From Euryarchaeota archaeon UBA33 (GTDB taxonomy: Archaea; Thermoplasmatota; E2; DHVEG-1), in NCBI GenBank assembly GCA_002506745.1, contig DAYE01000017.1, positions 29,219-40,360 on the forward strand: a stretch of 11,142 nucleotides of DNA, in the 5' to 3' direction. The position numbers and the translations under genes are program-made. Below the pieces are notes generated by a model. That model was not told the origin of the DNA. It was given only the letters and a program-made list of their open reading frames with translations, and made no database searches. The first letter of the stretch is position 1, and every line of letters starts with the position of its first letter. This document shows, piece after piece, positions 6,916 through 11,142 of the stretch.

Positions 6916-7581
6916 ATGGGATTACTCGAGAGATTTAGAGAAAGTAGATTTTCAAAAATGATGTTTAAGATTTTTGGAAAGAACCATGCGAAGATCGGTA
7001 TCTATGGTCCACCAAACGTCGGTAAAACCACACTGGCAAATCGAATTTTACGGGATTGGACCGGTGATATCATGGGGAGTGTTTCTGAGGTTCCTCATGA
7101 GACACGACGAGCGAAATGGAAGAACAACATCAGGATTGACAATGGTGGATCTTCGTTAACGATGGATCTTGTCGACACACCAGGCATTGCGACGAAAATC
7201 GATTTCAAGGAATTCATGAACATGTACGGGATGTCAAAGGATGATTCACGGGCGCGAGCGAAAGAAGCGACTGAGGGTGTTATCGAGGCGATTCGATGGC
7301 TTGAGGATATTGATGGTGTTGTATTGGTCATGGACGCGACACAGGATCCTTTCACGCAGGTCAATGTGACCATCATTGGGAACCTTGAGGCACGAAATCT
7401 GCCTATTCTCATTGCAGCGAATAAGATTGACGCGGAAAACGCAAGTCCAGCAACATTAAAATCCGCGTTTCCCCAGCATCCGGTAATCCCTATTAGCGCT
7501 TTGACTGGGTATAATACAGAGAATCTCTATTCGATGATGGTAAAAGAGTTCGGGAAAAAAAGACATAAGCAGAGGAGGTAA
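6916..7581 (+). CDS. Era-like GTP-binding protein, archaeal type without KH domain
   Basis: A 221-residue TRAFAC-class GTPase. G1/Walker A is GPPNVGKTT (31-39). The likely G2 threonine is T63 in HETRR. G3 is DTPG (87-90), preceded by the hydrophobic strand MDLV. G4 is NKID (169-172), and G5 is SAL (194-196). About 78 residues separate G3 from G4, including a helical, charged insertion at about 95-130 (MYGMSKDDSRARAKEA). The N-terminal ~25 residues are basic and amphipathic, and the C-terminus is a short K/R tail (KKRHKQRR). Bacterial Era carries an RNA-binding KH domain of roughly 100 residues after the G domain; that is absent, and the small proteins encoded next may supply equivalent contacts. 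The start has GGAG 10 nt upstream. The stop sits within the ribosome-site region of the following gene, so the two are co-translated or closely coupled. GTPase activity is near certain; an RNA or ribosomal target is inference from the class. Confidence 0.93.
   Translation: MGLLERFRESRFSKMMFKIFGKNHAKIGIYGPPNVGKTTLANRILRDWTGDIMGSVSEVPHETRRAKWKNNIRIDNGGSSLTMDLVDTPGIATKIDFKEFMNMYGMSKDDSRARAKEATEGVIEAIRWLEDIDGVVLVMDATQDPFTQVNVTIIGNLEARNLPILIAANKIDAENASPATLKSAFPQHPVIPISALTGYNTENLYSMMVKEFGKKRHKQRR
7574..7578 (+). promoter_or_regulatory. Ribosome binding site choosing between tandem TTG/GTG starts
   Basis: GGAGG lies across the end of the GTPase frame. The spacer is 8 nt to the TTG at 7587 and 11 nt to the GTG at 7590. 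The spacing matches other genes in this window better for TTG, while GTG is the commoner codon. The difference is a single residue. Confidence 0.6.
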
Positions 7582-7586
7582 GAACC

Positions 7587-7964
7587 TTGGTGAAAAAAGA
7601 CAGTGGCATTACATTTAATCTAATTTCCCATCAGAAACTTGAGCATTTCTCATCTTCAGATAAACTGAAGTACATTCTAAGTGAGGTCAAAGAAGGAAGA
7701 ATTCTTGTGTTGGAACATGGTTTGACTCCGACAGAACAGGCACAGCTAATTGAACATACCATGAAAGAGATTAATCATGATACATTCATTGGTATTGAGA
7801 TCGGTGGATACGAAAATGAAAAAGTAGGGTTCTTCCAGCGGGTGTTTGGTGTCGCAAAAAAACCTCGGATGACGGTGATTGGACCAGCGCATCTCCTTAG
7901 GATGGTCCATAAAGATAATGACATGATTGAGACGACGATTATTCCTGGGAAGGGAGTTAATTAA
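7587..7964 (+). CDS. DUF2073-type archaeal protein encoded after the Era-like GTPase
   Basis: A 125-residue soluble alpha/beta protein. Visible elements are a hydrophobic strand ILVLEHGLTP (39-48) followed by a helix (EQAQLIEHTMKEI), a strand FIGIEIGGY (67-75), a basic turn VAKKPR (89-94), and a strand MTVIGPAHLL (95-104). I assign DUF2073 from size, these motifs and position between an Era-like GTPase and a zinc-ribbon gene, an arrangement I recall as common in euryarchaea. No catalytic residues are evident and no function is known to me. The start is TTG 7587 or GTG 7590, with GGAGG upstream. The gap from the GTPase stop is 5 nt, and the stop shares one base with the next ATG (TAATG), so all three genes form one translational unit. 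A regulatory or adaptor role for the GTPase is a reasonable guess, no more. Confidence 0.85.
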   Translation: MVKKDSGITFNLISHQKLEHFSSSDKLKYILSEVKEGRILVLEHGLTPTEQAQLIEHTMKEINHDTFIGIEIGGYENEKVGFFQRVFGVAKKPRMTVIGPAHLLRMVHKDNDMIETTIIPGKGVN

Positions 7965-8497
7965 TGCCCCATCAATGTCTGAAATGTGGCCATGTGTTCG
8001 AAGAAGGGTCTTCGCAGCTGTTGAAAGGATGCCCTGGGTGCGGGGGGAATCGGTTTTTCTTCACGAAACAGCCGTTAGATGAAATGGAACGAGATGTGAT
8101 GAGTAAGGAGATCGGTCAAGATCTTACTACAAGAATCATGGAGTTAGCGGTTGAAAAGCATAAGGACACGCTCAAAGGAACTGAGGCATGGATAACGCTC
8201 AAACCAAAGGATCTTCGGAAGATGATGGAGGATCAAATCGAGCAGAAGAAACCAGAAAAGGATCTTAACCTCGGGGAACCTATCAGCGATGATCAGCGGA
8301 AGGCGATTATCGATAAAATCAAAGCGGAGGCGGACCATTCGGATACACCAGAGACGATTGGGGTCGAACAGCCTGGGAAATACAACATTGACCTCAAAGG
8401 ACTCCTGGAGAAAGAACCAATCGTGATTCAAAAGGATGGAACCTATACGATTCATCTGCCATCTCTTTTTAAAATGCGTGAAGAAAAGAAAAAATAG
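7964..8497 (+). CDS. Zinc-ribbon protein, DUF2072-type, third gene of the GTPase unit
   Basis: 177 residues. The N-terminus is a zinc ribbon with two knuckles, C5-x2-C8 and C23-x2-C26 (CLKCGH and CPGCGG). Residues ~33-90 are charged and helical. Residues ~90-130 form a K/E/D-rich linker. The C-terminal ~40 residues alternate beta-like strands (KYNIDLKGLL … TYTIHLPSLF), a small domain that I recall as characteristic of the DUF2072 zinc-ribbon family. There is no transmembrane segment. Zinc ribbons of this kind usually bind nucleic acid or another protein. With a GTPase encoded two genes upstream, an RNA- or ribosome-binding partner is plausible but unproven. The ATG at 7964 overlaps the preceding stop by one base and has GGGAG 7 nt upstream. 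A possible U-tract terminator (T5 at 8532-8536) lies about 35 nt after the stop. Confidence 0.88.
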   Translation: MPHQCLKCGHVFEEGSSQLLKGCPGCGGNRFFFTKQPLDEMERDVMSKEIGQDLTTRIMELAVEKHKDTLKGTEAWITLKPKDLRKMMEDQIEQKKPEKDLNLGEPISDDQRKAIIDKIKAEADHSDTPETIGVEQPGKYNIDLKGLLEKEPIVIQKDGTYTIHLPSLFKMREEKKK

Positions 8498-8531
8498 GTC
8501 TTTGTACCCTTAAAAGATCCTTTCCATTACC

Positions 8532-8539
8532 TTTTTATC
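8532..8539 (+). promoter_or_regulatory. Possible TATA box for the glyA operon
   Basis: TTTTTATC is the best TATA-like element in the 72 nt before the ATG at 8570. A start of transcription about 26 nt on, near 8560-8562, would give a leader of about 8-10 nt with no ribosome site. It would also leave the in-frame TTG at 8558 untranscribed, which supports the ATG. The same T5 could end the upstream transcript. Confidence 0.35.
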
Positions 8540-8569
8540 GAAGTCAAAGATACAGCTTTGGTTGATTCT

Positions 8570-9865
8570 ATGAAATGGTATGATGAGGTTGAATATATCA
8601 GAACACAAGCGATGAAAAACAACGAGTTTTTCGCAAATTCTCTTCCGATGATCGCTAGTGAGAATGTCCTGTCTCCGTTATGCCGGGAAATGTTGATTAC
8701 TGATTTTCATGGGAGATATGCGGAAGGTACCCCGGGGAATCGGTATTACGAGGGATGTAAATACTTTGACCTCGTGGAAGAAAAAACAATGGAGCTTGCA
8801 AAAAAATTATTCTCTTGCAGGTATGCTGATGTGCGACCGACCTCAGGGACGGTTGCGAATATGGCGGTGTTAAAGGCGTTGATCAAACCAGGGGAGACCG
8901 CAACGGTTCTTGATACCGCGAATGGTGCTCATATCTCGTTTGGGAAATATGGTGCTGCGGGAGTCAGAGGTATTAATCTTGTTTCATTCCCGTTTAGTAA
9001 CGAGGAGATGATCATTGATGTCGATGGTGCGGTAAAACTCATACGGCAGGTAAAACCAAAGCTTGCGTTGTGTGGTCAATCGGTATTTCTGTTTCCGACT
9101 CCGCTGAAGGCGATTGCTGAAGCGGCTCATGAGGTCGGTGCGTATGTCGTGTATGATGCTGCTCATGTGCTTGGTTTGATCGCGGGGAAACGTTTCCAGG
9201 ATCCGCTACGTGAAGGTGCTGATGTGATGAATGGAAGCACGCATAAGACATTGCCAGGCCCGCAGGGCGGGATGATCCTTTCAAATCATGACCCAGATAA
9301 TGAGGATGACAAAGCGTTCTTGCGTAAACTCGGATTTGGGGTGTTTCCGGGGGTCACGTCTTCGTATCATCTGCATCATGTGGCCGCGAAAGGAATCGCG
9401 TTTGCTGAGCATCTTGAGTTTGGGGAGGCGTACGCAGATCAAACCATAAAGAACGCGAAACGACTCGCACAGGCACTCTATGAGCAAGGGTTCAAGGTGT
9501 TTGGGGAGAAACTTGGTTTTACCAAATCACATCAGGTTCTTGTGGAGATTGGGCCGGGGAAAGGCAAGGAAGCCTCGAAAATACTTGAGGATGCTGGGAT
9601 TGTCACCAATATGAACATGATCCCTGGTGATAGCGATCCATTGAATCCCTCTGGATTACGGTTGGGGACGCCAGAGCTGACTCGTATCGGGATGAAGGAA
9701 AAGGAAATGGACGATGTCGCGGTCTTTTATGCTCGAGTATTGCTGAAGAAAGAAAACCCGAAGAAAATCAGAGATGCTGTCAAAGAATTCCGTAAGGATT
9801 TCCAGGAACTCCATTATTGTTTTAAGGAAGGATTCCGAGGATATGATTATTCTAAGTTGATTTAA
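8570..9865 (+). CDS. glyA: Serine hydroxymethyltransferase (PLP-dependent)
   Basis: 431 residues from the ATG, or 435 from an in-frame TTG at 8558; I prefer the ATG because neither codon has a ribosome site and the TATA-like box favours it. The enzyme interconverts serine and glycine while moving one carbon to or from a tetrahydropterin carrier (folate or methanopterin type). Signatures, ATG numbering: MIASENVLSP near 22-31; the E-G-x-P-G-x-R-Y-Y-x-G-C segment near 52-63; RPTSGTVAN near 88-96 for PLP phosphate; YDAAHVLGL with the PLP-binding Asp and His; the Schiff-base lysine K226 in STHKTLPGPQGG; and R364 in LRLGTPELT for substrate carboxylate. Length and motif order match archaeal enzymes, and nothing is missing. 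Only 1 nt separates its stop from the AK6-like gene, so it heads a tight operon. The pterin used cannot be read from sequence alone. Confidence 0.95.
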   Translation: MKWYDEVEYIRTQAMKNNEFFANSLPMIASENVLSPLCREMLITDFHGRYAEGTPGNRYYEGCKYFDLVEEKTMELAKKLFSCRYADVRPTSGTVANMAVLKALIKPGETATVLDTANGAHISFGKYGAAGVRGINLVSFPFSNEEMIIDVDGAVKLIRQVKPKLALCGQSVFLFPTPLKAIAEAAHEVGAYVVYDAAHVLGLIAGKRFQDPLREGADVMNGSTHKTLPGPQGGMILSNHDPDNEDDKAFLRKLGFGVFPGVTSSYHLHHVAAKGIAFAEHLEFGEAYADQTIKNAKRLAQALYEQGFKVFGEKLGFTKSHQVLVEIGPGKGKEASKILEDAGIVTNMNMIPGDSDPLNPSGLRLGTPELTRIGMKEKEMDDVAVFYARVLLKKENPKKIRDAVKEFRKDFQELHYCFKEGFRGYDYSKLI

Positions 9866-9866
9866 T

Positions 9867-10421
9867 ATGCGAGTGGCACTTTCTGGCACCCCGGGAACTG
9901 GAAAAACCTCGGTTGCGGCAGTCCTCAAGAAACAAGGGTACAGCGTTGTTCATTTGCATGCTTTTGCAAAGGAGAATCACTGTATCGCGGGGGTTGATAA
10001 AAAAAGAAACTCCCAGCTCATTGATATGGTGAAGTTGGACAAGGCAATTGTGAAAAACTTTACCTCAGATGCACTTGTTTTTTTTGATGGGCATATCGGA
10101 CATCTTCTTAACTCCATGGATAAAGTGATTCTTCTACGTTGTCATCCTAAGGAACTTGAAAAAAGGCTTCTGAAAAAAAAATGGAGTGCGAAAAAAAGGA
10201 GGGAAAACATTGATGCGGAAATTATTGATGTCATCCTTTGTGAGGCGGTCGAACGTCATCCTTCAGAAGATATTTTTGAGATCGATACAACGAAAAAAAC
10301 TGTTGAAGAAATCGCTACAATCATCGTCACGATTGTGAATAAAAATTTTCAACCAACAAGGAGATATAGTATTGGTCAGATTGATTGGTCCGAGGAAATT
10401 CTTAGTAAGAATCATATGTAG
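9867..10421 (+). CDS. Archaeal AK6/Fap7-type adenylate kinase or ribosome-assembly NTPase
   Basis: A 184-residue P-loop kinase with Walker A GTPGTGKTS (7-15) at the extreme N-terminus. The conserved FFDGHIGHLL segment (73-82) resembles the archaeal AK6 substrate-side motif. The strand VILLRCHP (87-94) is followed by ELEKRLLKKKWSAKKRREN, the short basic lid region, and then AEIIDVILCEA. The order and spacing fit the AK6 (Fap7/hCINAP) family. Eukaryotic members have adenylate kinase/ATPase activity and help mature the small ribosomal subunit by contacting ribosomal protein uS11 (Rps14); an archaeal homologue binding its uS11 counterpart is established knowledge for the family. Whether this copy acts mainly in nucleotide balance or ribosome assembly is open. 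It starts 1 nt after the glyA stop without its own ribosome site, so translation is probably coupled. A run of nine A at 10173-10181 encodes lysines and leaves the frame intact. Confidence 0.88.
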   Translation: MRVALSGTPGTGKTSVAAVLKKQGYSVVHLHAFAKENHCIAGVDKKRNSQLIDMVKLDKAIVKNFTSDALVFFDGHIGHLLNSMDKVILLRCHPKELEKRLLKKKWSAKKRRENIDAEIIDVILCEAVERHPSEDIFEIDTTKKTVEEIATIIVTIVNKNFQPTRRYSIGQIDWSEEILSKNHM

Positions 10422-10424
10422 GAG
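10421..10424 (+). promoter_or_regulatory. Ribosome binding site for the phosphatidyltransferase gene
   Basis: GGAG begins on the last base of the AK6 stop codon, 5 nt before the ATG at 10430 and 8 nt before an in-frame GTG at 10433. Either start is possible; they differ by one residue. Confidence 0.55.
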
Positions 10425-10429
10425 CAGAT

Positions 10430-11077
10430 ATGGTGTTGGATAGAACACGAGAGAGAGCTGATCCTTTGCTGACGGTGATTGCAAAACAATTTACTTCAAT
10501 TAATCCTGATCTGCTCACATGGTGTGCGCTTCTTTTTTCTGTGATCGCGGGTGTGTTTTTTTATTTTTCAAACCCGGCATCTGAGTTGCAGAATTTCTTT
10601 TTATTGTTCGCTGTTCTTTTTGTTTTTCTTAACGGGTTGTTCGATGCAATCGACGGGAAGGTTGCGAAACTGACTCATAAAGCATCTGCTCGGGGGGATT
10701 TCCTAGACCATGTACTTGATCGGTATGCGGATGTCTTCATGGTTGGTGCTCTTGCTTTGAGTCCATGGTGTCGTTCTCCTATTGGGTTGTTGGCTATTGT
10801 CGGTGTGTTGCTTACAAGTTATATGGGGACACAGGCGCAAGCTGTCGGTCATCAGCGTGATTATTCTGGGTTGTTAGGACGGGCGGATCGAATAGTGCTG
10901 CTCATATTCTTTCCGATTATTCAACATATAGCGCTTGGTTTTTCACTTCAATTACCCTGGGATTTTACAATCATTGAGCTGGTCTTAGTCTATTTTGCCA
11001 TCGTCGGCAATATCACCGCGGTACAACGTTTCTATATTACATTACGGTGGTTTCAAAAAGGTTTCAATAGGAAATAA
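10430..11077 (+). CDS. CDP-alcohol phosphatidyltransferase, possibly archaetidylinositol phosphate synthase-like
   Basis: A 215-residue integral membrane enzyme. The signature D-x2-D-G-x2-A-(R)-x8-G-x3-D-x3-D is present as D72, D75-G76, A79-K80, G89, D93 and D97; K80 replaces the usual arginine. Such enzymes bind two metal ions through the four aspartates and transfer a CDP-linked lipid to an alcohol acceptor. Hydrophobic spans at about 28-47, 53-71, 102-112, 117-133, 154-172 and 180-198 give the six helices expected for the family. The N-terminal amphipathic stretch (RTRERADPLLTVIAKQF) and the later GRADR motif (150-154) resemble archaeal members in ether-lipid head-group synthesis, with archaetidylinositol phosphate synthase the closest by memory. 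The acceptor (inositol phosphate, serine, glycerol phosphate) cannot be decided here. It is the third gene of the glyA unit, and two stop codons follow in tandem (TAATAA). Confidence 0.9.
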   Translation: MVLDRTRERADPLLTVIAKQFTSINPDLLTWCALLFSVIAGVFFYFSNPASELQNFFLLFAVLFVFLNGLFDAIDGKVAKLTHKASARGDFLDHVLDRYADVFMVGALALSPWCRSPIGLLAIVGVLLTSYMGTQAQAVGHQRDYSGLLGRADRIVLLIFFPIIQHIALGFSLQLPWDFTIIELVLVYFAIVGNITAVQRFYITLRWFQKGFNRK

Positions 11078-11099
11078 TAAGGATTCTTCTCAGGAACTC

Positions 11100-11142
11100 A
11101 TATCGGAGAGCGAACAACTCCAGATATTGTGATAATATTTTT
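11100..11142 (+). terminator. Hairpin followed by a T-run at the end of the glyA operon (window edge)
   Basis: ATATCGGAG (11100-11108) can pair with CTCC and GATAT (11118-11121 and 11123-11127) around a 9-nt loop, with a single A bulge at 11122. A T-run, ATATTTTT, follows at 11135-11142 and continues off the window. This looks like a transcription end for the upstream operon. A structured leader of the next gene or an inverted-repeat operator are alternatives. Confidence 0.4.

Noticed and set aside
7587..8497. Toxin-antitoxin or defence reading of the small DUF2073 and zinc-ribbon genes
   Set aside because: They sit in a GTPase unit that I recall as widely conserved, show no nuclease or toxin motifs, and have no mobile-element context.
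10195..10345. AGGAGGG followed by an out-of-frame ATG at 10213 inside the AK6-like gene, and A-runs that might be slippery
   Set aside because: The alternate frame gives only about 40 basic, low-complexity codons ending in TGA. The main frame is intact with family motifs on both sides, so neither a nested gene nor frameshifting is needed.

Overview
The window looks like a stretch of an archaeal chromosome, most likely euryarchaeal in the broad sense; a Thermoplasmatota-type lineage is my guess. The archaeal signs are Mre11 and Rad50 of archaeal layout, an Era-like GTPase without a KH domain followed by DUF2073 and a DUF2072-type zinc-ribbon protein, an archaeal-type AK6/Fap7 kinase, and a CDP-alcohol phosphatidyltransferase resembling archaeal ether-lipid enzymes. 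Signals fit too: GGAGG ribosome sites, TATA-like boxes, poly-U termination and one probable leaderless gene. The base composition is moderately AT-rich by eye. I see no mobile element, CRISPR array, rRNA or tRNA.

Layout, left to right. (1) 1-1032: the 3' part of a protein cut by the window edge, tentatively C69-peptidase-like. (2) 1125-5751: three genes on the + strand, each overlapping the next by 4 nt (ATGA). They encode an FAD/NAD(P)H disulfide reductase of the CoA-disulfide reductase/NADH oxidase family, Mre11 and a rather short Rad50. (3) 5778-6734, - strand: a coiled-coil protein with an internal duplication and a basic tail, convergent with rad50 and probably leaderless. (4) 6735-6915: a divergent 181-bp promoter region. 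(5) 6916-8497: a tight three-gene unit of Era-like GTPase, DUF2073 protein and zinc-ribbon protein. (6) 8570-11077: a tight three-gene unit of serine hydroxymethyltransferase, AK6/Fap7-type kinase and CDP-alcohol phosphatidyltransferase, followed by a hairpin and a T-run at the right edge.

How the genes work together. Mre11 and Rad50 form the DNA double-strand-break end-processing complex; their coupling to a flavin disulfide reductase is unusual. The GTPase/DUF2073/zinc-ribbon trio recurs in euryarchaea as far as I recall, but its role is not established. A role on RNA or the ribosome is plausible from the GTPase class, and the ribosome-assembly-linked AK6 kinase nearby fits weakly. The best candidate for something undescribed is this trio, possibly together with the divergent coiled-coil gene.
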